From: Pseudoalteromonas spongiae UST010723-006 | GTDB taxonomy: Bacteria; Pseudomonadota; Gammaproteobacteria; Enterobacterales; Alteromonadaceae | Direction of reading: 5' to 3' | Assembly (NCBI RefSeq): GCF_000238255.3 | Contig: NZ_CP011039.1 | Span: forward strand, 2,839,001 to 2,903,000 | DNA: 64,000 nucleotides | Shown: positions 46,025 to 56,445 of the stretch, piece by piece | Layout of the letters: each line of letters starts with the position of its first letter | Position numbering within the stretch: the stretch's first letter is position 1 | Notes under the pieces: model-generated | What the model was told of the DNA's origin: nothing | The model's database searches: none | Seen by the model: the letters and a program-made list of their open reading frames with translations, nothing else | Program-made: the position numbers and the translations under genes

Positions 46025-47464
46025 TAACGCCAATAACGCATTAACCGCCTCTAAACGGGTTTGCTCTTGCATACTGGCAAACCCTAAACGCAGATACTGA
46101 AAACCTTGCTCGTCACAATTGGTTACTTGTGGGTTAAAGTCATGCTGACATTGAATATATATTCCATGCGCCTGTGCCAACTCAGTAAAACCTGTTAAAT
46201 CACGCTTACAGCCAAGCCAAATAGCCATGCCGCCATCGGGAACAGCAAAAGTGATCGGGTAACCCGCTTGTTTGTAATCTTCTAGCAACACCACAAGGTG
46301 ATCTCTGCGCGCTAAATACAATTGTGTCATTTTGCGAAGATGTCTTTCAAAGTCCCCTTCGCTCATCCAATTAGCTACTGCTTGCTGTAACACACATTCG
46401 GTTTTGTGGTTGATGATTTTTTTACTATTAGCCAAATACTCAATAACTTGAGGGTGAGCCGAAACATAACCTAGTCGCGCGCCTGCAAACATAATTTTTG
46501 AAAAAGTTGAGATATAAATGACTCGACCGTCAGGGTCATTTGCCGCCATTGGTACTAACGGTGAACAGCGATAATGAAACTCATGATCATAATCATCTTC
46601 TAAAATTAAAAAATCATGCTGCTGAGCTAATTGGTATATTTGGCTGCGACGTTGTGGCGATAAGGTCACTGTTGTTGGGTACTGGTGTAGCGGCGTTAAA
46701 TACAAAAGCTTTATTTTAGTATGCGCTAATACGCGCTTTAAGCTGTCAGGCTTTATACCAAACTCATCTTGTTCAATGGTAATCAAGTTTGCACCATTTG
46801 AGCTGAGCGCAGCACATGCAGGCGGATAACTCAGTTTCTCAACCGCCACATTGTCACCGCCCTGTAACACCGCTTGCGCGACAATAAACAATGCTTCTTG
46901 CGATCCATTGGTTATTAATATTTCGCCAGATGAAAGACCGCGGGCTCTTACTAAGTATTTTTTTATTTGTTCACGTAATGTTTCATTCCCGAGCGTGCCC
47001 TGATAATGCAAGCTGCCCAGGTCTAACTGTTTTAACGCAGTATTTAAATGGCTTTTAAATACCTTCATTGAAAATTGCGTTATATCTGGTAATCCACCAG
47101 CAAAATTAAAGCGCACATTTAAATCAGCGTTAGAAAGACTCGTTTTTGGCGATTTAAATAAGTGAGCCAAATTAAATTGCTGAGTTTCGGTCAATTCGTT
47201 TGGTATACAGCCTTCTACCGGTAAGACCGAAACCACTTGATAACCAATCCGCGGTAAACTTTCTAAATACCCCTGCGCCACTAACTCATCGCAAGCCGCC
47301 ATAATAGTATGACGATTCACATTGAGCTGATTTGCTAAATCTCTGCTTGCCGGCAATCGGTCTTGTGGTTTTAACTGACCCGATAAAATGGCCTCTCGAA
47401 TACTCGCAGCAATGGCGAGGTATTTCTTTTCATGTGGATTAAATGAAATGGTCAGTAAGCGCAT
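46001..47464 (-). CDS. MocR-type GntR/aminotransferase regulator (PdxR-like)
   Basis: 487 aa. N-terminal GntR winged helix (about 10-80; 'LPASRDLANQLNVNRHTIMAACDEL' spans the recognition helices) fused to a fold-type I aminotransferase domain (about 120-480). The PLP Lys lies in 'STFSKIMFAGARLGY', with 'LEDDYDHEF' giving the PLP-ring Asp and 'NGSQEALFI' the phosphate loop. MocR regulators sense PLP and/or an amine; PdxR controls vitamin B6 synthesis. It is divergent from GNAT and PaiB-like genes across about 105 bases, so those are its likely targets. Confidence 0.9.
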   Translation of the reverse strand: MRLLTISFNPHEKKYLAIAASIREAILSGQLKPQDRLPASRDLANQLNVNRHTIMAACDELVAQGYLESLPRIGYQVVSVLPVEGCIPNELTETQQFNLAHLFKSPKTSLSNADLNVRFNFAGGLPDITQFSMKVFKSHLNTALKQLDLGSLHYQGTLGNETLREQIKKYLVRARGLSSGEILITNGSQEALFIVAQAVLQGGDNVAVEKLSYPPACAALSSNGANLITIEQDEFGIKPDSLKRVLAHTKIKLLYLTPLHQYPTTVTLSPQRRSQIYQLAQQHDFLILEDDYDHEFHYRCSPLVPMAANDPDGRVIYISTFSKIMFAGARLGYVSAHPQVIEYLANSKKIINHKTECVLQQAVANWMSEGDFERHLRKMTQLYLARRDHLVVLLEDYKQAGYPITFAVPDGGMAIWLGCKRDLTGFTELAQAHGIYIQCQHDFNPQVTNCDEQGFQYLRLGFASMQEQTRLEAVNALLALLFPALRT

Positions 47465-47569
47465 TTAATTTCTGGTCTATATAAATATTAAAAACTGGTT
47501 GTTAACGTTATACCAGATTTCTTTTTTAATACACCTCATAAAGCATGAAAAATTTGGAATGAGGCTACC

Positions 47570-48151
47570 ATGCAACAATTAACACAAACACAATTTGAAA
47601 CTAACAAAGTCATTTTACAAAAGCTGCAACACCACCATTTAGATGATTTATTACAAGCAGGGAAAAACCCGAAGATTTGGCAATATGTACTTAGCAATTA
47701 CTGCAAAGACAAAGATACGCTTGAGCATTGGTTTAATGAAACAGCACAGTACCATGCTGATAAGCAGTTGCCGTTAGTGATTATTGATAAAAAAAGTAAT
47801 CAACTGGTGGGCAGCACACGCTTATTTGCCCTTGATTTTAATCACGATAAACTTGAAATTGGCCACACGTTTATTACCCCTGAATTTCAACGTTGCCATA
47901 TCAATACACATGCAAAATACTTACTGTTAAGTTACGCATTTGAACAACTTGGCGCAGCCCGAGTAGAGCTTCGCACCCATGAAAATAACCAAAAATCACG
48001 AAATGCCATTGCCCGACTAGGCGCGCAATTTGAAGGCATTGCATGGCAAGATAGAAAGCTGATTGACGGTAGCTATCGTAATAGCGCAGTATTTAGTGTA
48101 ACCCACACTATCTGGCCAAATGTAAAACAACAGTTAGAGGCAAAGTTATAA
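47570..48151 (+). CDS. GNAT acetyltransferase, RimJ/RimL type
   Basis: 193 aa. The GNAT fold of the RimJ/RimL branch: 'LVGSTRLFALDF', 'HTFITPEFQRCHINTHAKYLLLSYAFEQLG' (acetyl-CoA site, about 103-132) and 'VELRTHENNQKSRNAIARLGAQFEG'. It would acetylate a protein N-terminus or a small amine. It is the first gene of a two-gene unit with the PaiB-like gene (one base gap), divergent from the MocR gene. Confidence 0.88.
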   Translation: MQQLTQTQFETNKVILQKLQHHHLDDLLQAGKNPKIWQYVLSNYCKDKDTLEHWFNETAQYHADKQLPLVIIDKKSNQLVGSTRLFALDFNHDKLEIGHTFITPEFQRCHINTHAKYLLLSYAFEQLGAARVELRTHENNQKSRNAIARLGAQFEGIAWQDRKLIDGSYRNSAVFSVTHTIWPNVKQQLEAKL

Positions 48152-48152
48152 T

Positions 48153-48749
48153 ATGTATCCACAACGCCAATATATTGAAAATGACTTCGCTCGACTGTTA
48201 ACGCACATTGAGAAGTCTCCGCTAGCAAGTTTGATTTATCAAAACGCGCAAGGCGATATTGAGCTTTGCCATATTCCATTAGTGCTTGATGAAAATAAGC
48301 AGCATTTATTGGGGCATATGGCAGCAAATAACCCGCTTGCCAAGCTACTTGCCAAGCAGCCTTTAAACATAAAATGCCTATTTAATGGTGCAGACTGTTA
48401 TGTTTCACCCAATGATGCCGAAAAGGTCTATTTACCTACATGGCATTACGCAAAGTTAGAGGTAAAAGGCATGGCACAACCTATTACAAAGCCCTCACAA
48501 AAGCGCGAGATAATGGCTTATTCTGTTACACAATTTGAAGATAAACTAGCAACGCAGTGGCAACTTTCTCAAGTAGATGAGCATGAAATATCGCAATCAT
48601 TAAAGTACATAATGGTGTTTAAAATAGAGATTACTGAAATACTTGGTAACTTCAAACTAAGTCAAGATAAGGCAAGCGAAACACGAGAAGAGATAAAACA
48701 GAGCCTTTATGCTCGTGGCGATAAAGACTCAGCCGAATTGATATATTAG
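48153..48749 (+). CDS. PaiB-like FMN-binding protein
   Basis: 198 aa. PaiB/transcriptional repressor family: starts 'MYPQRQYIENDFARLLTHIE', has 'HIPLVLDENKQHLLGHMAANNPLAKLL' (about 40-66) and 'YVSPNDAEKVYLPTWHYAKLEVKG' (about 92-115). In Bacillus the partner of PaiA, a polyamine acetyltransferase; members have an FMN-binding split-barrel fold. Here too it follows an acetyltransferase, although the GNAT is of the RimJ/L rather than PaiA branch. Its end overlaps the convergent PqiA-like gene by four bases. Confidence 0.87.
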   Translation: MYPQRQYIENDFARLLTHIEKSPLASLIYQNAQGDIELCHIPLVLDENKQHLLGHMAANNPLAKLLAKQPLNIKCLFNGADCYVSPNDAEKVYLPTWHYAKLEVKGMAQPITKPSQKREIMAYSVTQFEDKLATQWQLSQVDEHEISQSLKYIMVFKIEITEILGNFKLSQDKASETREEIKQSLYARGDKDSAELIY

Positions 48750-49360
48750 CGGGCTTTATGAATGTGCTCTACAAACTGAGAAGAGGCAATTGCCACAATA
48801 CAATACGCAGTAAAAAACCAAAAGCCGATGCCTAGCTCGGCTTTCATTTTTAACATATCGCCCATTTGCCCATCGGCATTGCCAGCCAAATAAGAAACAA
48901 TAAGTGCAATCACAAATACGTCGGTCATACTCCACTTACTAAGCTTAGAAGCAGCGGTATTAAGCAAACGAGTGAGCTTAATTTTAGCGGGCAATAACAC
49001 ACTGAGTAGCTGCATCAGTAGTTTTAAAAATGGAATGATCACCGCAAATAACCCAACTAATACTGCCACCACATGGTTTTGGTTATTGGCAAGTTCTTCA
49101 ATGGTGCCAACAATACTGCGGGTTTTGCGATAGGCTTCCACTTCACCTTCTAACTTATCAAGGCCAAGCATACCCGAAAACATACGAAGCATGCCGCGCG
49201 TATTGCCATCACCTTCTTCGGCAAGCATGGTAATACCCACATCCACAATTTTGGCTTTATCAATATTCCCTTGCAGTGTTAACACGGGCTGAGTTACCCC
49301 TGGGATCAACAAGGCAATGCTCACGAGTAATAAAATAACAGCGCTAATTTTTGTTTTCAT
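48746..49360 (-). CDS. Paraquat-inducible protein A family, single-domain
   Basis: 204 aa with four membrane helices and one PqiA domain. 'KWSMTDVFVIALIVSYLAG' is the typical PqiA motif (about 143-161). The zinc-ribbon Cys motifs of canonical PqiA are absent, and a periplasmic loop of about 70 residues follows the first helix. Neighbouring PqiB/YebT MCE proteins are missing. It may be a stand-alone membrane component; function unknown. Confidence 0.8.
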   Translation of the reverse strand: MKTKISAVILLLVSIALLIPGVTQPVLTLQGNIDKAKIVDVGITMLAEEGDGNTRGMLRMFSGMLGLDKLEGEVEAYRKTRSIVGTIEELANNQNHVVAVLVGLFAVIIPFLKLLMQLLSVLLPAKIKLTRLLNTAASKLSKWSMTDVFVIALIVSYLAGNADGQMGDMLKMKAELGIGFWFFTAYCIVAIASSQFVEHIHKAR

Positions 49361-49469
49361 AATGCTTCTTAAAAATTAATTTTCCCGACTTTAACGCAAC
49401 ACACATTGTGCGGCTAATTTGATTTGTTAAAAAGCGTTATAAATCGAAGCAACTTATAACGCAACTAAC

Positions 49470-52217
49470 TCATTTGAAAAACTTATTGCGCTGTTCAAGC
49501 CATGGGTTATACGGTCGCCCCGGTGCACTTTGTTGATGGCGCAAAATGGTTTCACTGGTTGTGGCTTTTTCTTGCGAGAACGTCATTTTTGCTGATGGCC
49601 CACCCATCATTTTAATTTCTTTTTCACTTAAGCTGCGGCCAGCAAACAACGCTGCATTTAAATACCCTGGCTGGGCTGCCCATGTGCCATCGGTTAGTAA
49701 TAAGAACTGTTCACCTAACGCAAAGCGTTCGGTAATATTACGCCCTGTTTTTTCGCAGGCTAATTCGCCATTAATGTAAACCTTAAAGGTGCCATCAAAT
49801 GGGGCACTATAAAATACCAGTGCAATTCTGTACCAAGTGTCAGGGAGCATTTCACCACAAAAACCATCAAAGCCAACGCCGCCAGTTGTGCGCTCTCCTT
49901 CTATTGATTCAAAGCGGATTTCTGCCTTTTTTTCGTCTTCGATTTCGCTTTCATAATTGAGAGATGTTTGTAATAACGGACGGTATTTCGCCACACTTTC
50001 ACTTGGCCACAATATATCCATTACCAGTGAATAATCAGACACCAACCCTTGCTCAGAAAAATCACCGTTGGCATCGACGTTATGGCGTACTTTTAAGCCT
50101 TCATTTATTTTAAAGCGTGGGAATTTCATAACGGTTGCATCAAAACCTGAGAGACTCGGGATTGATTCTTCAAGCTGCGAAATTTTTTCAAAAATCACCT
50201 CATCGCTATAACTTTTACGATCAGGGTTAAACAACTTCATAGTAGATGGACCATAGTCCGCTAAAAATGGGTCTTCGCTATTATCAAACTGCCAAAGAGT
50301 TATAAATTCATCTTCTTTACAGGCATTTAATTGTGTATCTGTGTCTAAGTGCAAGCACTGGCTAGTGCGATAACGGCCATATTCTTCAATCACTCGCCAA
50401 CTGTCATTTAATGCAGTGGGATTTTCAAAGTTCACATCATTAAAAAACAAGGATGGATTTAATGCAGCACCTTTATAAAGTGCTACTGTGTAGCTACTAT
50501 CTGGATTAAATTGCTGCTCACCAAAGTATTGCCACTGGGGCTGTTGACCCACCATAGACTCTAAATCCGCACCTGACACTTCAACCGAGTAAACAGCATT
50601 AAAACCTAGCGTATTCGATGGCTGACGCTCTACCGGAAACGCATCATGCAATTCTTGCTGGGTTACACCACCAGCTTGCCAAGGATACAAGCTAAACGGG
50701 TCTGCCAAGTCATAAGCCCCCAACAAAACAGCATCTACTTTGTGAGTAAACATCAGCGCATCGGCTAGCACTTTTTCAATATCATTGCGGTCGGGGTAAT
50801 TTTCAGAAATCGCCACTTTATAGTCTGGGTCTTCTAAATAAGTTTTAACAATTTCTGCTATTTTGTTATCAAGCGGTTCATGAAATGTATTGATATCTAA
50901 AGTATCAATTTGAATTTCATCATTTTCAAAGCGCACCGGACGTGACGTTTTATCAAATAAATTAAATTCGATATCAATCACGGTTGCGCCCATGCCGTAA
51001 ATATCGGGTTCAATCACAATCGATTGATTGTCGTTATACCTATGGATTTGCGGCTTATCATGGCTATGACCACCAAGAATTAAATTAATCTCAGGTACAT
51101 TTTGCGCAATGCGATCATCCACCCAACCTAAATGGCTCACCATTACAAGATAATCAACTTGCTCACCATAAAAGCGCACTAAGCCTTCTGCGACTTCGGT
51201 AAACTCATAATCCATAACAAAGTTATCAATAAAGTCTGGTAGTGGGCGTTCTTTGTATTCTTTATCAAGCTCATTCCATGGACCTGAGGTCATACCCAAG
51301 AAGCCAACTTTGACACAACCAACATCAATAATGCCAAATTTGTGTGTAGGAAAGCCTTGTGCTTTTTCACCAACATATTGCGTATTTGACGCGAGTACCA
51401 ATGCAGTTTCATCTTGTGCGTAAGCTAATAACTCGTCTTCACCCCAAGCATAATCGTGGTTTCCCACCACACGCACATCAAACTCCATAGCTTGTGTCGC
51501 CAGTGATGAGGCGCGCCCCATAGATACTTGCTCGGCCACATTGCCTTTTTCATAATCATCGCCCCCGTTGGTAAAAACAGTGTAAGGGTTTTCTTCAAGT
51601 GAAGTTAAGTGCAATGATTTCAAACGGCTGTATAAGCGCTCTTTATAGCCGAAGCGAGAATGCAAGTCAGCAACATGCACAAAACGAATCGTTTGTTGTA
51701 CCGCAGCCATATCACAGGCTGGGCCAATGGATTTAAAGGTAGAAACATTCGGTAATTTACGAATGCCGTATATACCTAAGTGATAAATTTCAGCGCTAAT
51801 AAAATTACCTTCTATGCGCGAATTAAAATTAGGTACCCATGTATTGTTAACAAGTCTAGCCAGTACATATTGCTGATCCGCTTGATAATCACTTGGTAAT
51901 GGTATCGTCAGATCCGCTTTATCAAATAATGCGGTTTCAATTGGTGTTATCGAATACACTTTCGAAAGCGAATTTTGCGCATCGGGAAAGGCTTGCGATT
52001 GCCCTACATCAACTGACAGTGTCAAGCCATCGGCAACAGCGCCAACTTCTAGGTCTAAAGTGCCTGTGCCATCAAAGCGTATAACTCCCCCTTCACTGCC
52101 TACGGGTACCGGTGTTTGTGCCGCATCTTCACTAACTGATTTGCTGGTTTCGCCTTCACCTACACAACCCAACAACAGCAATGTGCTGAACACATATAGC
52201 AATACTCTGAAATACAC
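49470..52217 (-). CDS. Lipoprotein 5'-nucleotidase/metallophosphatase with ZU5-like and LamG-like domains
   Basis: 915 aa. Lipobox LLLLGC (Cys18). Residues about 35-155 resemble a ZU5 domain ('GSEGGVIRFDGTGTLDLEVGA'). A calcineurin-like phosphatase at about 170-420 has all metal motifs: 'VADLHSRF', 'NGGDDYEKG', 'VGNHDYAWG', 'VSHLGWVDD' and 'LGGHSHDKP'. The 5'-nucleotidase C-terminal domain follows (about 440-600), then a Lam-G/concanavalin-like sandwich near 700-890. UshA-type enzymes strip phosphate from nucleotides or sugars at the surface. The two extra domains are unusual for this group. Single gene between PqiA-like and acnB. Confidence 0.87.
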   Translation of the reverse strand: MYFRVLLYVFSTLLLLGCVGEGETSKSVSEDAAQTPVPVGSEGGVIRFDGTGTLDLEVGAVADGLTLSVDVGQSQAFPDAQNSLSKVYSITPIETALFDKADLTIPLPSDYQADQQYVLARLVNNTWVPNFNSRIEGNFISAEIYHLGIYGIRKLPNVSTFKSIGPACDMAAVQQTIRFVHVADLHSRFGYKERLYSRLKSLHLTSLEENPYTVFTNGGDDYEKGNVAEQVSMGRASSLATQAMEFDVRVVGNHDYAWGEDELLAYAQDETALVLASNTQYVGEKAQGFPTHKFGIIDVGCVKVGFLGMTSGPWNELDKEYKERPLPDFIDNFVMDYEFTEVAEGLVRFYGEQVDYLVMVSHLGWVDDRIAQNVPEINLILGGHSHDKPQIHRYNDNQSIVIEPDIYGMGATVIDIEFNLFDKTSRPVRFENDEIQIDTLDINTFHEPLDNKIAEIVKTYLEDPDYKVAISENYPDRNDIEKVLADALMFTHKVDAVLLGAYDLADPFSLYPWQAGGVTQQELHDAFPVERQPSNTLGFNAVYSVEVSGADLESMVGQQPQWQYFGEQQFNPDSSYTVALYKGAALNPSLFFNDVNFENPTALNDSWRVIEEYGRYRTSQCLHLDTDTQLNACKEDEFITLWQFDNSEDPFLADYGPSTMKLFNPDRKSYSDEVIFEKISQLEESIPSLSGFDATVMKFPRFKINEGLKVRHNVDANGDFSEQGLVSDYSLVMDILWPSESVAKYRPLLQTSLNYESEIEDEKKAEIRFESIEGERTTGGVGFDGFCGEMLPDTWYRIALVFYSAPFDGTFKVYINGELACEKTGRNITERFALGEQFLLLTDGTWAAQPGYLNAALFAGRSLSEKEIKMMGGPSAKMTFSQEKATTSETILRHQQSAPGRPYNPWLEQRNKFFK

Positions 52218-52349
52218 TTCCTTGCCTCGCGTTTAAATTCGCATTTATGAAAATTAACAAATGGTTAATTTAACAACAATTATTGAAAATATTACATCAT
52301 AGCTAATAATAAATTCCCAGATTTAAAGAATTAAATTATCTTAAAATGC

Positions 52350-52381
52350 AAAAAGCCGATGCTAAATAACATCGGCTTTTA
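52350..52381. terminator. Terminator downstream of acnB
   Basis: AAAAGCCGATG and CATCGGCTTTT pair with an eight-base loop, about 35 bases past the acnB stop. With A-run and T-run on both sides it could act in both directions. Confidence 0.88.
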
Positions 52382-52413
52382 TAACCATCACACTCAATTA
52401 CACAGCTAACTCG

Positions 52414-55011
52414 TTACACCGCTTGCTGAATAATCACTTGCTCAGCTTTTTTAGTATAGTGCGGCATTCTATGAAAATTTAAGTACCGGTATGTATCAGC
52501 AGCTGTTGCATTTATCATTGTCGCATATTCTTGGTACTCAGCTGGCGTAGGTAATTTACCTATAATTGCAGCTACTGCAGCAAGTTCGGCTGATGCTAAA
52601 AATACATTTGCTCCCGTACCTAAGCGGTTAGGAAAGTTACGTGTAGAAGTAGACACCACGGTAGATTGGTCTGCAACTCGCGCTTGGTTACCCATACATA
52701 ACGAACACCCTGGCGTTTCAATGCGCGCCCCTACACGACCATAAATGCCATAGTAGCCTTCGTCGGTAAGCTGATCACGGTCCATTTTGGTTGGTGGTGC
52801 AATCCACATTCGCGTTGGTAATTGGCCTTTAAAATTATCAAGTAACTTACCCGCAGCACGGAAATGGCCGATGTTTGTCATACACGAGCCTATAAACACT
52901 TCATTGATTTCTTCGCCTTGCACCTCTGATAACAGACGCGCATCATCTGGATCGTTTGGCGCACATAAAATGGGTTCGTTAATTTCTGCTAAATCAATCT
53001 CAATGATATGGGCGTACTCTGCGTCTGCATCCGCTGACATAAGTTCTGGATTTTCTAACCATTCTTGCATTTTGGTGATTCGGCGCTCAATAGTACGTAC
53101 ATCACCATAGCCTTCTGTGATCATCCACTTAAGCATAACAATATTCGAGTTTAAGTATTCTTCGATTGATTGCTGTGAGAGCTTCACGGTACAACCCGCC
53201 GCAGATCGCTCTGCTGATGCATCAGACAGTTCAAATGCCTGCTCAACGGTTAAATACTCCAGCCCTTCAATTTCCAAAATTCGCCCTGAGAACTCGTTAA
53301 CTTTGCCTTTTTTCTCTACCGTTAATAAGCCTTGCTGAATTGCATAGTAAGGAATAGCATGTACTAGGTCGCGTAACGTAATGCCCGCTTGCATTTCACC
53401 TTTAAACCTTACTAATACTGACTCCGGCATATCGAGCGGCATCACTCCCGTTGCAGCGGCAAAAGCAACCGCACCAGAGCCTGCTGGGAAAGAAATACCC
53501 AGAGGAAAACGTGTATGTGAATCCCCCCCCGTTCCCACGGTATCAGGCAACAGCATTCTGTTTAGCCATGAATGAATAATACCGTCACCGGGGCGAAGCG
53601 ATACCCCTCCTCGATTCATAATGAAATCGGGTAATGTATGATGCGTATTTACATCAATTGGTTTTGGGTAGGCAGAAGTATGACAAAACGACTGCATGGT
53701 TAAATCTGCTGAAAAGCCTAAGCATGCTAAGTCTTTTAGTTCATCACGTGTCATTGGGCCTGTGGTGTCTTGTGAACCAACAGTCGTCATTTTCGGCTCA
53801 CAGTACTGACCAGGGCGTACACCTTTAACGCCACACGCATTGCCCACCATTTTTTGCGCGAGCGTGTAGCCTTTGCCAGTATCGGCTGCAGCTGCCGGTT
53901 TACGAAATATTTTTTCTTGAGCAAGACCAAGTGATGTACGCGCTTTATCGGTTAAACCTCGACCAATTATTAAAGGAATACGGCCGCCAGCTTGTACTTC
54001 ATCAAGGATCACCTCTGATTTAAGCTTAAAGTTGGAAATCACCTCATCGCTACAAAAGCGCTTAACAACGCCTTCATATGGGTAAATATCGATTTGGTCA
54101 CCCATATTTAATTCATCAACGGGCAGTTCAATTGGTAATGCGCCTGAATCTTCCATGGTATTAAAGAAAATAGGAGCAATTTTACCCCCTAAACATACCC
54201 CTCCAACCCGTTTGTTAGGCACGAATGGAATGTCATCGCCCATAAACCAAAGCACTGAGTTAGTCGCGGATTTACGAGAAGAACCTGTGCCTACCACATC
54301 ACCAACATACGCAAGTGGTAAACCTTTTGCTTTTAACTCTTCAAGTTGAGAGATAGGACCAATCTCACCCGGCTTTTCTGGTTTTATACCTTCACGCTCG
54401 TTTTTAAGCATTGCGAGCGCATGTAGTGGAATATCTGGACGTGACCATGCATCTGGCGCTGGAGATAAATCATCAGTATTTGTCTCGCCTGTTACTTTGA
54501 ACACAGTAACAGAGATTTTCTCGGCAACAGCGGGCTTGTCGGTGAACCACTCAGCATTTGCCCATGACTCAATCACTTGTTGCGCATATTTGTTACCCGC
54601 TTTTGCCTTTTCCTCTACATCGTAAAACGCATCAAACATTAGTAATGTTTTTGATAACCCTTTTGCCACAATAGGCGCTAACGCTTGGTCGTCTAGTAAT
54701 TCAATCATCGGGGCAATGTTGTAACCACCTAACATGGTACCCAGTAGTTCAGCGGCATATTCTTTTGTTATCAATGGCGATGATGCTTCACCTTTCGCGA
54801 CCGCAGCTAAGAAACCCGCTTTTACGTATGCCGCATCGTCAACACCTGGCGGTACACGATTAACGAGTAGATCTAAAATAAATTCATCTTCACCTGCCGG
54901 TGGGTTTTTAATTAATTCGATAAGTTCAGTAGTTTGCTGTGCATCTAACGGTTTTGGCACAATACCTTGGGCTGCACGCTGCTCGACATGTAAACGATAT
55001 TCTTGAAGCAC
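52414..55011 (-). CDS. acnB: Bifunctional aconitate hydratase 2 / 2-methylisocitrate dehydratase
   Basis: 865 aa from GTG 55011, seven bases after AAGGAGG; this equals the E. coli AcnB length and aligns with its 'MLEEYRKHVAERAAEG' start, whereas a reading from 55047 adds 12 unrelated residues. A HEAT-like N-terminal domain (about 1-160) and swivel domain precede the catalytic domain. Iron-sulfur Cys lie in '[10 protein letters not shown]' and 'CSLCMGNQA', and '[11 protein letters not shown]' is a substrate-site motif. It interconverts citrate and isocitrate in the TCA cycle and can hydrate 2-methylaconitate. When the cluster is lost, E. coli AcnB binds mRNA. Confidence 0.98.
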   Translation of the reverse strand: MLQEYRLHVEQRAAQGIVPKPLDAQQTTELIELIKNPPAGEDEFILDLLVNRVPPGVDDAAYVKAGFLAAVAKGEASSPLITKEYAAELLGTMLGGYNIAPMIELLDDQALAPIVAKGLSKTLLMFDAFYDVEEKAKAGNKYAQQVIESWANAEWFTDKPAVAEKISVTVFKVTGETNTDDLSPAPDAWSRPDIPLHALAMLKNEREGIKPEKPGEIGPISQLEELKAKGLPLAYVGDVVGTGSSRKSATNSVLWFMGDDIPFVPNKRVGGVCLGGKIAPIFFNTMEDSGALPIELPVDELNMGDQIDIYPYEGVVKRFCSDEVISNFKLKSEVILDEVQAGGRIPLIIGRGLTDKARTSLGLAQEKIFRKPAAAADTGKGYTLAQKMVGNACGVKGVRPGQYCEPKMTTVGSQDTTGPMTRDELKDLACLGFSADLTMQSFCHTSAYPKPIDVNTHHTLPDFIMNRGGVSLRPGDGIIHSWLNRMLLPDTVGTGGDSHTRFPLGISFPAGSGAVAFAAATGVMPLDMPESVLVRFKGEMQAGITLRDLVHAIPYYAIQQGLLTVEKKGKVNEFSGRILEIEGLEYLTVEQAFELSDASAERSAAGCTVKLSQQSIEEYLNSNIVMLKWMITEGYGDVRTIERRITKMQEWLENPELMSADADAEYAHIIEIDLAEINEPILCAPNDPDDARLLSEVQGEEINEVFIGSCMTNIGHFRAAGKLLDNFKGQLPTRMWIAPPTKMDRDQLTDEGYYGIYGRVGARIETPGCSLCMGNQARVADQSTVVSTSTRNFPNRLGTGANVFLASAELAAVAAIIGKLPTPAEYQEYATMINATAADTYRYLNFHRMPHYTKKAEQVIIQQAV

Positions 55012-55209
55012 AATAATACCTCCTTGGTGACGTGAAATACCTAACATGGCTTGAGTATTTGAACGACTTCAAACACTTTAATAAACTGTAGCACTTTAAT
55101 TAAAAGCGTCAGGTATTGGTTAGTTATTCACCTTTAGTATAAGGGTTTTATATTACGATCCAAGGCCAGCATGTTTATGCTTATCATAAGTAATATGAAT
55201 AGAAAGGAG

Positions 55210-56004
55210 TTAAAAATTAACTTTTATGAATGATGAACGCCATTGCTGTTCAATTAAGTTATATTCTTCAGAAGCATGTAAGCTCGCTAAGCTTTGCTGT
55301 AAACGCTCAACTAGCTGTTTATCAGATCCTTTACTAAGAGCAACATACAACTGAGGAGTACGCCCTAAATCAACAACAGGCACAAAATCGTTTAAATCAA
55401 ATGCCATTTGCTTACTAAGCGCAATTAAATTGTTTTTCTGCAATACAATCGCATCTACACGCTGTTCTTTTAATGCGTTAATTGCTTCAGGCCAATGCCT
55501 GACCTTCATTACGTTTTTTTCAGGCCACTGATAGCGTGCAACAATTTCATCCATAATGTAATCATCTCTTGCGACGACTAAGGTTAGATTTTGCATTGAC
55601 TGAGTCGTGACGTTTGCTTGTTCACGTGCTTTCAATTGCCATAAAAACAATGAGCTTTTGCTTTGTAGCATTGAGCTATTTGGAAAAACCGGCCCAATCC
55701 ACTCAAAACTGCTTTCACGTTTTTGCGTTCGGCGCATTGAGTAAATTAATACGTTTTTTTCTGTGGTAGCAATATGATAAGCACGGGACCAAGGCAATAC
55801 TAAATGCTCGGTGGAGATTTGCTCTCGGCGCAATAACGCCTTAACAATATCGACAGCAACGCCATCGAGTTTTTCCCCTGACTTAACCTGATAAGGAGGA
55901 AAATGCTCTGTAACAACCATTTCAAGTTCAACAGCACATACGCGGGTAGCCACAAATACAACAATCAGTAATAAAAAGCTAACCCCTGTCCAACGTCGCC
56001 ACAT
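55210..56004 (-). CDS. Periplasmic amino-acid-type solute-binding protein
   Basis: 264 aa. A signal peptide (to about residue 24, VCA) precedes an SBP_bac_3-type fold: 'VVTEHFPPYQVKSGEKLDGVAVDIVKALLRRE' (about 30-61), 'ALKEQRVDAIVLQKN' and a final 'LIEQQWRSSF'. It lacks a nearby permease or ATPase, like many orphan family-3 proteins of marine gammaproteobacteria, so it could be a transporter subunit or a sensor. It is at the 3' end of a run of minus-strand genes for hydroxyproline/peptide use, 35 bases after the next one, but co-function is only inferred. Confidence 0.8.
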   Translation of the reverse strand: MWRRWTGVSFLLLIVVFVATRVCAVELEMVVTEHFPPYQVKSGEKLDGVAVDIVKALLRREQISTEHLVLPWSRAYHIATTEKNVLIYSMRRTQKRESSFEWIGPVFPNSSMLQSKSSLFLWQLKAREQANVTTQSMQNLTLVVARDDYIMDEIVARYQWPEKNVMKVRHWPEAINALKEQRVDAIVLQKNNLIALSKQMAFDLNDFVPVVDLGRTPQLYVALSKGSDKQLVERLQQSLASLHASEEYNLIEQQWRSSFIKVNF

Positions 56005-56039
56005 CGCATATTCAATAAAAAGAAGACAATACTGTTAGT

Positions 56040-56432
56040 CTAGGTGAGTGCTAGCGTAAATAAAAGTGTGCCGATTAAAGGAAATAAATAAGCGATGATG
56101 CGATTAGGCATACGATATAAAAAAGCGTTACTTGGGTTGCTTGGATCAACAAAAATAAACACTTCTTGGTTATTCTCAAGCGCCGTTAAGCAAGACTTAT
56201 CGTAATCAACAATCACGCTATGTTTGGTTTGTTCAAAACAGTATTGCAGCATCATTTGTTTGTCTTTAAAGCTATGAAATGGCATCAAATCTTGTAAGCC
56301 AACTAAGGTGGCTTTTTCAATCGCGCAAGCACGCCAAGAGCGTTTTCGTTGGCGGCACAAAAAATAATATACCCAAGGCTCCAAGCCCCAAAGTAATATT
56401 AACCCGCCAACTAATAACAGCTCTAATTTCAT
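56040..56432 (-). CDS. Small membrane protein of unknown function (DUF3592-like)
   Basis: 130 aa from ATG 56432, six bases after GGGA; the upstream ATG 56438 and TTG are less likely. One helix at each end ('LELLLVGGLILLWGLEPWVYYFL' near 2-24 and 'IIAYLFPLIGTLLFTLAL' at the end) flank a soluble region of about 80 residues with the 'NNQEVFIFVDPSNPSNAFLY' pattern often seen in DUF3592 proteins. The function is unknown. It sits between the reductase and solute-binding genes with tight spacing. Confidence 0.65.
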   Translation of the reverse strand: MKLELLLVGGLILLWGLEPWVYYFLCRQRKRSWRACAIEKATLVGLQDLMPFHSFKDKQMMLQYCFEQTKHSVIVDYDKSCLTALENNQEVFIFVDPSNPSNAFLYRMPNRIIAYLFPLIGTLLFTLALT

Positions 56433-56445
56433 GCCCATTCCCAAC

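Noticed and set aside
55012..55047. Twelve extra N-terminal codons of acnB
   Set aside because: They are not conserved and cover the ribosome-binding site of GTG 55011, which gives exactly the E. coli length.
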